Positions 16,125-26,000 of a stretch of DNA of 64,000 bases are shown piece after piece (position 1 is the stretch's first letter; each line of letters opens with the position of its first letter). Under the pieces are notes generated by a model. That model searched no databases. It was given only the letters and a program-made list of their open reading frames with translations, and had not been told where the DNA came from. Location of the stretch: assembly GCA_031552735.1 (NCBI GenBank), contig JAVBMF010000033.1, positions 26,548 to 90,547 of the forward strand, written 5' to 3'. Position numbers and translations under genes: made by a program. The stretch is from JAVBUY01 sp031552735. Lineage in GTDB: Bacteria > Bacillota > Clostridia > Christensenellales > Aristaeellaceae.

Positions 16125-16987
16125 CCACGATCTATAAATCCGAGCAGGGCAAGCAAGCGGTGCTGGATGGCTACCGCCAGTTTCTGGCTGCCTGGCCGGT
16201 GAAAAACAAGCAGTATACCGTGCCCACCGCGTTCGGCGACACCTTCGTCATCGAGTCCGGCGACCCGGCGCATCCGCCGCTGGTGCTGCTGCACGGCAGC
16301 ATGTCGTCCTCGTTCAGTTGGTTTGGCGACGTGCCATTGCTCAGCCAGCACTACCATGTGTTCGCCGTCGATCTGCTCGGCGAGGCCGGGCTTTCCGCCG
16401 AATCCCGGCCCGACTATTGGAGTGGCGCATACCAGCACTGGCTTGACGAGGTGCTGGTCGCGCTCAGTGCCCAGCCCTGCGCCATTGTCGGTCTGTCGTT
16501 GGGCGGCTGGATGGCGCTGCGCTATGCCACTGTACATCCGCAGAAGGTCAGTCACTTGGCACTGCTGTGCCCCGGCGGGCTGGCGATGCAGCGGCGCGAC
16601 TTCCTGCTGCGTCTGCTGCTCCAGCAAATCATGTCGCTGGGCAATCAGAAAAAGGCGGTGGGCAGTGTGCTGGGTATGGAACCCACCGATCCCGCCAAAG
16701 CTGCCGAAATGCGCAAGGTACTGGACTACATCCTGCTGATTAACAAAAACGAACTGCCCCGCTATCAAACCCTACCGGTATTCAGCGACGACGAGTTGTC
16801 GCGCCTGACCATGCCGCTGCTGGTTGTCTTTGGCGAGGACGACATGCTGCTGAACGCGCGCAAAAGCGTGGCACGGATTGCCCGCCTCGCGCCGCATGCG
16901 CAAACCGTTTTGCTCCCCGGCATCGGGCACGCCGTTCTGCATCAAACGCAGCGGATTCTCTCGTTCCTCACAGCGGACAACGCCTAG
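16121..16987 (+). CDS. Alpha/beta hydrolase
   Basis: The 288-residue protein has the oxyanion-hole motif VLLHGS, the nucleophile elbow GLSLGG (Ser about 126), an acid-bearing segment VFGEDDMLL and the C-terminal GIGHA that supplies the catalytic histidine. Esterase, lipase or lactonase activity is plausible, but the substrate is unknown. AGGAGG precedes the ATG by 9 bases. It overlaps the PadR-DUF4180 gene by ATGA, so it is probably the main regulated target of that repressor. No membrane segment or signal peptide is visible. Confidence 0.88.
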   Translation: MTTIYKSEQGKQAVLDGYRQFLAAWPVKNKQYTVPTAFGDTFVIESGDPAHPPLVLLHGSMSSSFSWFGDVPLLSQHYHVFAVDLLGEAGLSAESRPDYWSGAYQHWLDEVLVALSAQPCAIVGLSLGGWMALRYATVHPQKVSHLALLCPGGLAMQRRDFLLRLLLQQIMSLGNQKKAVGSVLGMEPTDPAKAAEMRKVLDYILLINKNELPRYQTLPVFSDDELSRLTMPLLVVFGEDDMLLNARKSVARIARLAPHAQTVLLPGIGHAVLHQTQRILSFLTADNA

Positions 16988-17015
16988 TGATCTGACATAT
17001 TCGCAATTCAGGAAT

Positions 17016-17080
17016 GCTCCGACCCTACAGACCGCGTGCGTCAGGATACGATGACCGCGCAGCGGTAGGGCGCGGAGTTT
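17016..17080 (+). terminator. Long imperfect hairpin after the hydrolase gene
   Basis: CTCCG and CCCTAC at 17017-17028 pair with GTAGGG and CGGAG at 17065-17077, with an inner CCGCG-type stem. TTTCTTTCTATTT follows. It probably ends the PadR-hydrolase transcript. The rest of the gap to 17424 is AT-rich with no gene visible. Confidence 0.55.
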
Positions 17081-17272
17081 CTTTCTATTTGGTGCGATAT
17101 GGTTCTGGCATTACGGTTCATTTTACATTTCCTTCTTACTAGCGAAAAGCGCACTTACTCCCTGTTTCTTCATTATATAAACGCTCGCAGAGAGGCGTGT
17201 CGCTACCTCGGCGCATCAATGGTCCCTTGTCGTGCCCTGCGCCCACCACGAATCATTGTCCCCCATAACTTA

Positions 17273-17288
17273 ATGTGAAATTTCACAT
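17273..17288. promoter_or_regulatory. 16-base perfect palindrome upstream of the lipid-kinase operon
   Basis: ATGTGAAATTTCACAT is perfectly self-complementary and lies 14-29 bases before the candidate -35. It is a plausible activator or repressor site for the operon that starts at 17425; the protein that would bind it is unknown. Confidence 0.5.
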
Positions 17289-17301
17289 CCTTCGCCATTT
17301 T

Positions 17302-17330
17302 TTTCATATTCATTGCGCAGAATGTATGAT
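17302..17330 (+). promoter_or_regulatory. Candidate promoter of the lipid kinase-histidine kinase operon
   Basis: TTTCAT (17302-17307) and TATGAT (17325-17330) lie 17 bases apart in an AT-rich stretch. An overlapping TATACT at 17330-17335 is an alternative -10. Transcription would start about 90 bases before the GTG at 17425. Confidence 0.4.
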
Positions 17331-17424
17331 ATACTCCATCAAAGTCTATGGAATTTTCGACAATTTTCGTCTAAACCCATCAAAATGACATGCGCGCGAA
17401 GCATCGTATCGGGGGGGGACCTCT

Positions 17425-18375
17425 GTGAAGCATCTGTTTATCGTCAATCCCTCTGCCTATCATGTGCGCAAAGACCTGCCGGGCGTTTTGCGTCAGATCG
17501 AGGACTTTTTTCTCGCGCACCCTGACCAAGCCCACGAAATCCACGTCAACCGCTGGTGTCGTGACGCGGTTGGGTTCGTGCGCCGCTATGTATCCGAAAC
17601 CGAGGACATCGTTCGCGTGCACGCCATGGGCGGCTCCGGTACGCTCAACGAGGTTGTCAACGGCGTCATTGATCTGCCCAATGCGCAGGTTGCCGCCCAT
17701 CCGCTGGGTCGCTCCAACGAGTTTTTGCAGTACTTTGGCCGCAACCGCATATCGCTCTTCGCGGATTTGGAGAATCAGGTCTATGGCGACACGACGCCCA
17801 TCGACCTAATCTGCAACGGCACCAACTACTGTCTATCCAATTTTTTAACCGGCATCGAGACGGAAGGCTATGTGGGCGGTATCCGCTTTGGTGAAACCAT
17901 CGGGTTTAAATCCGACCTGTGGCCCCTGATGTTTGCAGGGCTATATATCCTGCGCAATCGGCGCCCCGGCAGACACTATCAACTTGATATCGATGGCCAC
18001 CAGGTTGAAGGGCGCTTCGCGACGCTGATGATTGCCAACACCCCCTGCTACCAGAAGAACCTGAATCCCGCGGTGGATGCGCATCCCAATGATGGGCTGA
18101 TGGATGTCTATCTGATCGATTCGGTGTCACGCGGGCGCTTGCTGCGCGCAATCATCCCCTACGTCTCCGGGCAATGGGCAAAAATGCCGGATATTTGCCA
18201 TCACTATACGTGCCGCTCCATTGAAATTACGTGTGAGAAGCCCGTGCAAACCAGCTTCGACGCGGAAGTATTTTATGCCCGAAAGGTGCACCTGACCGCA
18301 GTGGCTAGCGCGATACAGCTTGTGATTCCCCCTCAGATCGACATCTCCCAGTTGCCAAGCATTTACCAAGGATGA
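17425..18375 (+). CDS. Diacylglycerol kinase-like lipid kinase
   Basis: The 316-residue protein starts HLFIVNPSAYHVRKDLPGVL and contains the nucleotide-binding motif HAMGGSGTLNEVVNGVI and HPLGRSNEFLQYFG, the glycine-rich signature of the DAGK catalytic domain shared with YegS/DgkB. The C-terminal YegS-type beta domain ends near residue 300 (NPAVDAHPNDGLMDVYLID). Such enzymes phosphorylate diacylglycerol or related lipids at the membrane. The start is GTG 17425, preceded by a run of eight G that serves as the ribosome binding site. It is 21 bases upstream of a hybrid histidine kinase, an unusual partner. Confidence 0.85.
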   Translation: MKHLFIVNPSAYHVRKDLPGVLRQIEDFFLAHPDQAHEIHVNRWCRDAVGFVRRYVSETEDIVRVHAMGGSGTLNEVVNGVIDLPNAQVAAHPLGRSNEFLQYFGRNRISLFADLENQVYGDTTPIDLICNGTNYCLSNFLTGIETEGYVGGIRFGETIGFKSDLWPLMFAGLYILRNRRPGRHYQLDIDGHQVEGRFATLMIANTPCYQKNLNPAVDAHPNDGLMDVYLIDSVSRGRLLRAIIPYVSGQWAKMPDICHHYTCRSIEITCEKPVQTSFDAEVFYARKVHLTAVASAIQLVIPPQIDISQLPSIYQG

Positions 18376-18396
18376 TCACCCGACTGGAGGCGCAAC

Positions 18397-21300
18397 ATGC
18401 AGGCGAAAAGCTGGCATCAAAGCAAAAATTATTTGCAAACGCTGACCCAGATCATGGTGTGGCTCAGCGTTATTATCCTTGTGATTCACGCACTCATTTT
18501 CTCGCCGGACAGGCTGGATTGGATCTGGCGCGTAATCGGCGGTCTGTTTTCCGCGCTACCTATATCGCTGATCGCGGCAAAAACAAAGGCTTCCGAGCGC
18601 ATCAAGGCCATCGCGTACCCGGCATTGGTCATTGTCGGCGAAACCGCCGCGGCCATTGGCTTGGGCGGCGATCCCTACTACTTCATCGTGCTGACCGCCT
18701 GCGTGATTATCTGCGCCATGTATCTGGACGCGGTGGCGCTGATGACACTGACGGGGTTCATTGACCTCATCATCATTCTGGTACTGATCCGTATCTTCGG
18801 CCTGCGCCCCGCCGCCGGGTTGACAGGGGATCAGTTGTGGATGCAAACAGCGCTGCTGAATTTTATCGCCATCGTCCTGTTGATCTTCTGTCGCTTTTCC
18901 AGACGCAATTTTGACGAGGCCAGCCAAAGCAGCAAGACCTTTGACGTCATCATGGACACGACGCCCAGCTATTTGGTAATCATCGACGAAAACGCGCGCG
19001 TCACCAATATCAGTCAGACGCTGGTAAACGCACTGGGCGCGACCGACCGCAGCTTTCTGGTCGGCATGCCGCTGCTGGATTTATTCCACTCTGGCGAGAT
19101 CAAGGTCATTTTCCAAGGCATCATGGAAAGTGGCCTATATATCGAAAAAAACATTGAAGTCACGGTGTTCGGCGAACTAAGACACTACATGGTGCGTTCC
19201 GCGCTGATGGGGCCCGACGGCATCGCCCGCTTCTTTGAGTGGACCGACATCACGCCACTGATCGAGGCGCGCAACGACGCCATCAACGCGGCAAAATCCA
19301 AGAGCATCTTCTTGGCCAATATGAGCCATGAAATCCGCACCCCCCTGAATGCCATCAAGGGGCTGAGCGAACTGATGCTGCTGACCAAACTGGATAAAAC
19401 GCAGAAAAACTATGCCGACAACATCATCGGCGCATCCGATTCGCTGCTGCGCATCATCAACGACGTGCTGGATTTCTCCAAAATGGATGCCAACAAGATG
19501 GAGCTAATCTCCACAGGGTACGATTTTGTTTCTTTTGTCAGTGATGTGCTCAACGTCACCAATATCAAGGCGCTGGAAAAAGGCATCACCCTGATCGCCG
19601 ATATCGATCCTGACATTCCCACCGGATTGCAGGGCGATGAGCTACGCATCAAACAGATTTTGTTCAATCTGATTTCTAACGCCGTCAAGTTCACGCGCGA
19701 TGGCTCCATTACCCTATCCGTGCATGTAAACAGTCGCCAGGATGACCAGGTGATACTGGACTTCGCGGTCACCGATACCGGCATCGGCATCAAGCAGGAA
19801 GACATTGACACATTATTCCTTGCCTTCCAGCAGATGGACACCGTCAAGAACAAAGGCATCGTTGGCACCGGCTTAGGTCTTGCCATCAGCAAGGCCTTGG
19901 TGGAAATGATGGGCGGCAGCGTTTCAGTGACCAGCGTCTATGGGCAGGGAAGCACCTTTGCGTTCTCCATCCCCCAGACCATCGTCCATGATGTCCCCAT
20001 CGCGCGCTTGTCGCTCACGACCGATGTCCGCCTGCTGATTCTGGGCGACGGACTGCGCGGACAGCATGCTTGCCATATTGCCGAGCAGTTAGGGCTCGCG
20101 TATCGCCACATCGATGATCCATCCAACACTGCGCTGCTGGAACAATACCTGCGCAGCGGCCCCACGCACATACTGTATTTCTATGCCGCGTGGCATGATG
20201 TGCTGCGGGAAAAGGGCGTCTATCAACTGCATGATTTTGATTTGATCGCGGTCAAAGACATTCGCTACGCCTCCGCGCAGCAAACACCACCGCATGTAAA
20301 GTTCCTATTCCTTCCACTTCTTATCAGCGCGCTTGCCCATCTGATCAATCATTCCGATGCGCAAACCACGGTCGGTCGCGTCATCCCGGCGGAGAACACC
20401 CTTGGGTACTTCGACGTGTTGCAGGCGCAAATGTTGGTGGTGGACGACAATAAGGTCAACCTGATGGTTTGCGGCGCGATCTTCAAGCACTATCACATCG
20501 ATCCTGACTTTGCCCAGAGCGGTCATGAAGCCATCCAAAAGTGTCAGGAAAAGAAATATGACATCATCTTTATGGACCATATGATGCCGGGGATGGACGG
20601 CGTTGAAGCCACGCTCGCCATTCAGTCCGGCAATGGGCCAAACAGAGACACCCCGATTGTCGCGTTGACCGCCAATGCGGTCAGTGGCATGCGCGAGATT
20701 TTTCTGGACAACGGCATGTCGGATTTCATCAGCAAGCCCATTGAGACCAAGGAGCTTAACCGCGTATTCAAGCGCTTTATCCCCGCAGAGCGCATTGTCA
20801 TCACCTATCACATGGACCCCCCGCCCGCACTACCGAATGTCGTCCTTAATGAAAAGGCGTTGGCCTTCCTGCGCATTGGCGTTGATTTTGAATCCGCGGT
20901 CGCTGCCATCGGCGGCGATGCCACCGCCTATTATCAGGTGCTTGATACTCTGCTGACCACCACGCCGCACAGGCTGGAGCTGCTGCAAGGCTATTTCCAC
21001 CGTTTGGCAGACGCGGAGGTCGGTCAGGCGGACGAAGCCCGGCGTTCCTTCAAGATCGAGATCCACGCACTCAAGGGCGCACTGGCCAACATTGGTGCAG
21101 CGGTGCTATCCCAGCAAGCAAAGGTGCTGGAAACCGCCGCGGAAAAGGCCGCCGACACTGAAGACAACCGAAACTTCATTGCCGACCGATTCCCGGTTTT
21201 CTCTGACAACCTCCGCGCGCTGCTATCCGCCCTGCCCCCGCTGATGCCCTGCGCGCCATCCGAGGGGCCGTTATCCCAAGGCGACGCGACAATGCTTGTT

Positions 21301-21501
21301 CCCCAATTGACGCAGGTGCTTGATTTGATGGATCGCCTGGAGATTGAGGCGGCGCAGGCAATTGTCGAAGACCTGCAACGGTACACCTATTCCGACGATA
21401 TCGACCGCATGATGTCCGCCGCACACACGTCCATCCTATCCTACGATTTTGATCAGGCATCCGCGCACATTCACCAAATCCTAGACCGCCTCAACCCGTA
21501 A
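18397..21501 (+). CDS. Hybrid sensor histidine kinase with receiver and Hpt domains
   Basis: The 1034-residue protein has an N-terminal membrane region of about six helices (residues ~17-170), a PAS-like domain (~182-285), HisKA with SHEIRTPLNAIKG (phospho-acceptor about H311), HATPase (ILFNLISNAVKFT, GTGLGLAISKALVEMMGG), a degenerate receiver-like stretch (~540-660), a true receiver (MLVVDDNKVN; acceptor about D727 in FMDHMMPGMDG) and a C-terminal Hpt domain (EIHALKGALANIGA; about H890). All four phosphorelay steps are therefore in one chain. GGAGG is 6 bases before the ATG. It sits between the lipid kinase and the HD-GYP regulator, its likely output partner. Confidence 0.94.
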   Translation: MQAKSWHQSKNYLQTLTQIMVWLSVIILVIHALIFSPDRLDWIWRVIGGLFSALPISLIAAKTKASERIKAIAYPALVIVGETAAAIGLGGDPYYFIVLTACVIICAMYLDAVALMTLTGFIDLIIILVLIRIFGLRPAAGLTGDQLWMQTALLNFIAIVLLIFCRFSRRNFDEASQSSKTFDVIMDTTPSYLVIIDENARVTNISQTLVNALGATDRSFLVGMPLLDLFHSGEIKVIFQGIMESGLYIEKNIEVTVFGELRHYMVRSALMGPDGIARFFEWTDITPLIEARNDAINAAKSKSIFLANMSHEIRTPLNAIKGLSELMLLTKLDKTQKNYADNIIGASDSLLRIINDVLDFSKMDANKMELISTGYDFVSFVSDVLNVTNIKALEKGITLIADIDPDIPTGLQGDELRIKQILFNLISNAVKFTRDGSITLSVHVNSRQDDQVILDFAVTDTGIGIKQEDIDTLFLAFQQMDTVKNKGIVGTGLGLAISKALVEMMGGSVSVTSVYGQGSTFAFSIPQTIVHDVPIARLSLTTDVRLLILGDGLRGQHACHIAEQLGLAYRHIDDPSNTALLEQYLRSGPTHILYFYAAWHDVLREKGVYQLHDFDLIAVKDIRYASAQQTPPHVKFLFLPLLISALAHLINHSDAQTTVGRVIPAENTLGYFDVLQAQMLVVDDNKVNLMVCGAIFKHYHIDPDFAQSGHEAIQKCQEKKYDIIFMDHMMPGMDGVEATLAIQSGNGPNRDTPIVALTANAVSGMREIFLDNGMSDFISKPIETKELNRVFKRFIPAERIVITYHMDPPPALPNVVLNEKALAFLRIGVDFESAVAAIGGDATAYYQVLDTLLTTTPHRLELLQGYFHRLADAEVGQADEARRSFKIEIHALKGALANIGAAVLSQQAKVLETAAEKAADTEDNRNFIADRFPVFSDNLRALLSALPPLMPCAPSEGPLSQGDATMLVPQLTQVLDLMDRLEIEAAQAIVEDLQRYTYSDDIDRMMSAAHTSILSYDFDQASAHIHQILDRLNP

Positions 21502-21519
21502 TGCAAGGGGGATTACTCC

Positions 21520-22611
21520 ATGACAAGCACCACAAAAAGCATTCTGGTCGTAGATGACAATGCCACCAACCTGAAGATGATCGTCGAAATATTAAAGGGC
21601 GATTACAGAATGTTTCCCGCGCCTTCCGGCGAGCGCGCGCTCACCTTTCTAGCGCAAACAGCGCCGGATCTGATCCTGTTGGATGTGGAGATGCCCGGCA
21701 TGAACGGCTATGAAGTGCTGCAAAGAATCAAAGCAACACCCCGCTTGGCCGACATACCGGTCATCTTTCTCACAGCGCTGGAAAGCCCGGACAACGAAGA
21801 GCAGGCGCTGGCTAGCGGCGCGGTGGACTACATTCTCAAACCCATCAATGCTGGCGTTCTCTTGCGCCGTGTGCAACTGCATTTGGAGCTGGAAACCTAT
21901 CGCAGACGGCTGGAAATGATGGTCGAAAAAAAGACGCGGCAATTGACTGAAACGCAGGACGCGATCTTGGACATTCTTGCCAATGTCACCGCCTTTCGCG
22001 ACAACGAAACCGGCGCGCACATCACGCGCACCAGCGCTTATGTGGAGTTGCTGGTTACCTGCCTGCTCGAAAAAAATGCGCCCGGGTATCAGTTGAGCGA
22101 GCAATACGCGCATGACATCATCAAATCCGCCAAACTGCACGACATTGGCAAGATAGCCATCGCCGACAGCATTCTGCTCAAACCCGACCGCTTGACCCCC
22201 AGTGAGTTTGAGCGCATCAAAACCCACACCACGTTTGGCGCCATTATGATCGACAATGCCATGAAAAAACTTGGCGAAGAATCCTCCTTCCTCAACACCG
22301 CCAAGGAACTGGTGAATACACATCACGAGTGCTGGGACGGCACCGGGTACCCGCAAAACTTGAAAGGTGAGGAAATTCCCCTTTCCGGCCGCATCATGGC
22401 CATCGCAGATGTGTATGACGCGCTGATTTCCCGCCGTCCATACAAGTCCGCTTTCACCCACGAGAATGCCATGTTTATTATCCAGAGCGAGTCGGGCACG
22501 CACTTCGACAAAGCAATGATCGACCTTTGCCAGGAGGTTTTCCCTAAGTTTTCCGATGTGGCGCAATCCTATCGCGATGAGGACTGCATCAATGAGTTTA
22601 AGGCATGGTAG
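21520..22611 (+). CDS. Response regulator with HD-GYP phosphodiesterase domain
   Basis: The 363-residue protein has a receiver domain (ILVVDDNATN; acceptor about D55 in LILLDVEMPGMNG; the conserved Lys in LKPIN), a coiled-coil linker (~130-150) and an HD-GYP domain with KLHDIGKIAIAD and HHECWDGTGYPQNLKGEEIPLSGRIMAIADVYDAL. HD-GYP proteins with the full motif usually hydrolyse cyclic di-GMP. It starts 18 bases after the hybrid kinase, so the phosphorelay probably controls second-messenger breakdown. A terminator-like hairpin lies downstream, before the giant surface protein gene. Confidence 0.93.
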   Translation: MTSTTKSILVVDDNATNLKMIVEILKGDYRMFPAPSGERALTFLAQTAPDLILLDVEMPGMNGYEVLQRIKATPRLADIPVIFLTALESPDNEEQALASGAVDYILKPINAGVLLRRVQLHLELETYRRRLEMMVEKKTRQLTETQDAILDILANVTAFRDNETGAHITRTSAYVELLVTCLLEKNAPGYQLSEQYAHDIIKSAKLHDIGKIAIADSILLKPDRLTPSEFERIKTHTTFGAIMIDNAMKKLGEESSFLNTAKELVNTHHECWDGTGYPQNLKGEEIPLSGRIMAIADVYDALISRRPYKSAFTHENAMFIIQSESGTHFDKAMIDLCQEVFPKFSDVAQSYRDEDCINEFKAW

Positions 22612-22657
22612 GCGGCGCATAACGCGAGCCGGCCACGCAACCAGTGCCCCAACACGC

Positions 22658-22691
22658 AAAGAATCCGCGGTTATTTCGTCGGGTTCTTTTT
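22658..22691 (+). terminator. Terminator after the HD-GYP gene
   Basis: AAAGAATCCG pairs with CGGGTTCTTT (one G-U pair) around a 12-base loop, and the right arm runs into a T-run. It separates the signalling operon from the surface-protein transcription unit. Confidence 0.75.
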
Positions 22692-22837
22692 GCTATGCTC
22701 CAACGCTTCGGCTTCGTCGATTTACAGACCAAAAGTCTATTTTCTCTTTCTGCAAGATTATCCCGGATTTAAGGCGTTTTTTGCCCAAAACAGCCTCAGA
22801 TTATGTGCGAATTAAGGCGAATACGGCCCCTGCGCAG

Positions 22838-22866
22838 TTTACTGCCGGTCAGCAGTATGGTAGAAT
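22838..22866 (+). promoter_or_regulatory. Promoter of the giant surface-protein gene
   Basis: TTTACT (22838-22843), 17 bases, TAGAAT (22861-22866). Transcription would start near 22873, giving a leader of about 175 bases before the start codon. Confidence 0.65.
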
Positions 22867-22872
22867 GTCCGC

Positions 22873-23048
22873 AGGTTGATATAGAAGATAATGGGAGCCA
22901 AAAGAATGTCGAAACATGAACGAACACCCTGACAACCAGTGGCCCAACCAAATAAGCGGTTCGCCGCACAGAAACGGATGGAGATGTCGGCCACAATCCC
23001 TACGGTGGCGATACAAATACACCCTCTGTCCAATAGGAGAAGATGACT
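22873..23048 (+). other. Long leader of the giant surface-protein mRNA
   Basis: The region between the predicted start point and the ribosome binding site has no convincing gene. It contains a small hairpin GCCAC/GTGGC at 22990-23009, about 30 bases before AGGAG. I do not recognise a known riboswitch, and no conserved cyclic di-GMP aptamer core is visible, but the length invites post-transcriptional control. Confidence 0.35.
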
Positions 23049-26000
23049 ATGAAGAAGACCAGCAAAACCATTGCCAGTGCGCTGCTATCCTTTGCCCTGC
23101 TGGTGCAGCCATTCAGCGGGCTATCGTTTAGCGATGGCTTTTCTGCGGCGCGCGCGGAAGACAGCGCCCCACAAGCCATGACCGTGGCGCAAGCAAAGGA
23201 AAACGCGCCCGCGAATTCCAGTGCCTCGCGTATCGCGGGTATCGTTTGGCATGACGCGGACGGAAACGGCGTCATGGACGATGGCGAGGCAGTCGTTCCC
23301 GGTGTGGAACTGACGTTGCTGGCGCGCACCGCCGATCTGGCGTCCGCTGGGATGCTGCCGACACCGCGTCCTGCGCCGGGTTCCTCCGATGCGGCAGACG
23401 GCCAAGTGTACTACTCGGATGAGATCAACGCCAGCGACTTGCTTTCGTTCCTCGGCGATGATGTGATGCCGGACGACGAGTACACGGCATTCATGCGTGT
23501 TTCTTCTAATGAATACGGCTGGTACGTATTTGAAGACGCCGCGCCCGGCAGCTATGTGCTGATGGCGAATCTGGATAACGACCAGCGCCTGACGGTGATG
23601 CGTTCCGGCCAGTCGGTGTTCGATCCGGAAACCTGGCGCACCGTTCCCTTCACCTTGGAATCGGCGGATGCCCAACTGGATGACATGCATCTGGGCATGG
23701 CGGATGACACGCAGGATGCCGACGATTCGACCGAGACACCGGAAGAGACCAGCGGTCTGGATTTGCCCGGCATCATCGCTTCCGGCCTCATGGGATCCGA
23801 CATGATGGGCACCACGATGGTCGGCGGCCCCATGATTCAGATGATCGACGACTCGTTCCTGAGTGTGGAAGAGTACCTGGCCCTGCTGAACGATGAGCCG
23901 CAAACCTACGAATATATGCGCTCGCTTTTCGGCGCGGACACCGACCTGACCCAAGTCACGCTGGAGCAGGCGCAGGCAATTACCGTGTTCAACCCCACCG
24001 ACGCGGGCGTCACCGATATGCAAACCACCACGTATCTTGCGCGCATGGACGGGCTGAAAACCATCAATCTGTCCAACCAGCCGCTCGACGGTGACCTGTC
24101 GTTTGACAGCAGCAACTTCCAGAGCGTCACCAGCCTGAACCTGTCCGGCTGTGGCGTCGGCATCAGCATCGCGTCCGGCGCGCTGCCCGATCTGACCGCG
24201 CTCCATGTGAACCAGACAAGCAGCGTCGCCTTTGAATCGGGCGCGCTGGCAGAGAACGCCTTCTCCACGCTGACCCTCAAAGACATTGGCGACCTGAGCT
24301 TCGGCGCGGGCTCGCTCAAGAAGGTCAGCCAGCTGAACGTCCAGGGCGACATCGGCGATCTGTCCATCGCCGCGGGCGCGCTGCCCAACATGGCGTATCT
24401 GAATATGAAGGATGCGACCATCTCCAGCCTGCGCATGGAGGATGGCACCAGCGCGACCGGCAGTGCCACCAGCGCCTGCTACTCGGTGAATCCCAACGGC
24501 GGCTTGACACTGGGCAAAATCGACAATTGGTACCTCGGCGCCTATGCGCTGCCCCGGTGCTATGCCCTGGATCTGTCAAAATTGGCGGCCACCAGCATCA
24601 CTTTCGGCGATAACGCGCTGCCCGCGTGCACCACACTGACGCTAAGCAACCCTGCGCTGGAAACTGTCAGCTTTGGCAGTGATGCCTGCGGCTTGGTTAC
24701 ACGACTGGTCTTCAACAACACCAACAGTGCGTCGCTGCAAAGCCTGTCCTTTGGCGCGAACGCACTGAAAAGCCTCAACAACAACATCGATGCTACCAAC
24801 GGTTTGAATTTGACTAACAACAAAAACTTGACCAGCATTTCGTTGGGCAATGGCGCGTTGAGTGGTCTGACCAAGCTGACCCTGAACAACACCGGTCTGA
24901 CTGATCTGACCTTCCTGGGCGCGGGCGCCCTGCCCAGCCTGCTTGTGCTCAACGCAGCCGGCCTGCCGGCCACCAGCATTACCGTGCCCGGCAACTGCTT
25001 GGCATCCATGTCCACGCTCAACCTGAACGACTGCGTGGACATGCAAAAGCTGACCTTCGCGGATGACTCCGTCCCGTTGATGACCTCGCTGTCGCTGCTG
25101 CGCGATGCCGCTATGACCGAGATGACGGTCGGCAATCGCGCGATGAAGACCTACGCCAACTTCAACCTTACACTGTCTCCCCCCAAAGTGCATACGCTGA
25201 CCATCGGCGACGATTCGCTGAATATGGCGACCTCGTTCAACGTAGGCGCTTACGTGCAGAACCTCACCGTCGGCAAGAACTCGCTGAATGCCTGCACCTC
25301 GATCGGCAGCATTAACGCGGTGAACTCCCCGCTGGAGAGCCTAACCGTCGGCTCCGGTTCGTTCTCGGCGATAGGCTATACCACGCTGAATCTGGCGCAG
25401 TGCAAGCGTCTGACTGGCGAGCATGTGTCCATCGCGCCCGATGCGTTCCCGAATGTCAAGACGCTGACGCTCGACAACTCCAAAGTGGTCGATTTGTCCT
25501 TCCTGACCGACGGCGCGCTGGCTACCGTCACCACCTTGAACTGGAAGAACGTGGGCGCCGATACCCTGGCCGTTCCGGAAAACGTGCTGCCCAACCTGCT
25601 GACGCTGGATTTGAACGGCAACGCCCAGTTGACCGATCTTTCGATCGGCGCGGGCGCCGCGCCGCTTGGCAAAACGCTGACGCTGACCGGCTGCACCAGC
25701 CTGTCGCGCATCACCTGTGACAGCGGCGCGTTCGGCGCGCTGACCACGCTAAGCGCGCAGGCGCTGACCGGCGAGACCCTGACGGTCTCCGGCGCGGGCT
25801 TTGCCGCTGTGACCAATCTAACCGTCACCAACGGCACCAACCTGACCGCCATCACGCTTGAGAACGGCGCGCTGCCCAAGCTGGGCGCCTTTACCGCCAC
25901 CAACGCGACCAAAATCAACACCTTGGTGTTGGGTGACGGCGCGCTGGCCAATGCCACGGCGCTGAACCTGTCCGGTCTGCCCGCGCTGACCGACCTGCAA

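Noticed and set aside
22873..23048. Cyclic di-GMP riboswitch
   Set aside because: I could not find the conserved aptamer core or a tetraloop/receptor pair; only a plain hairpin is visible.
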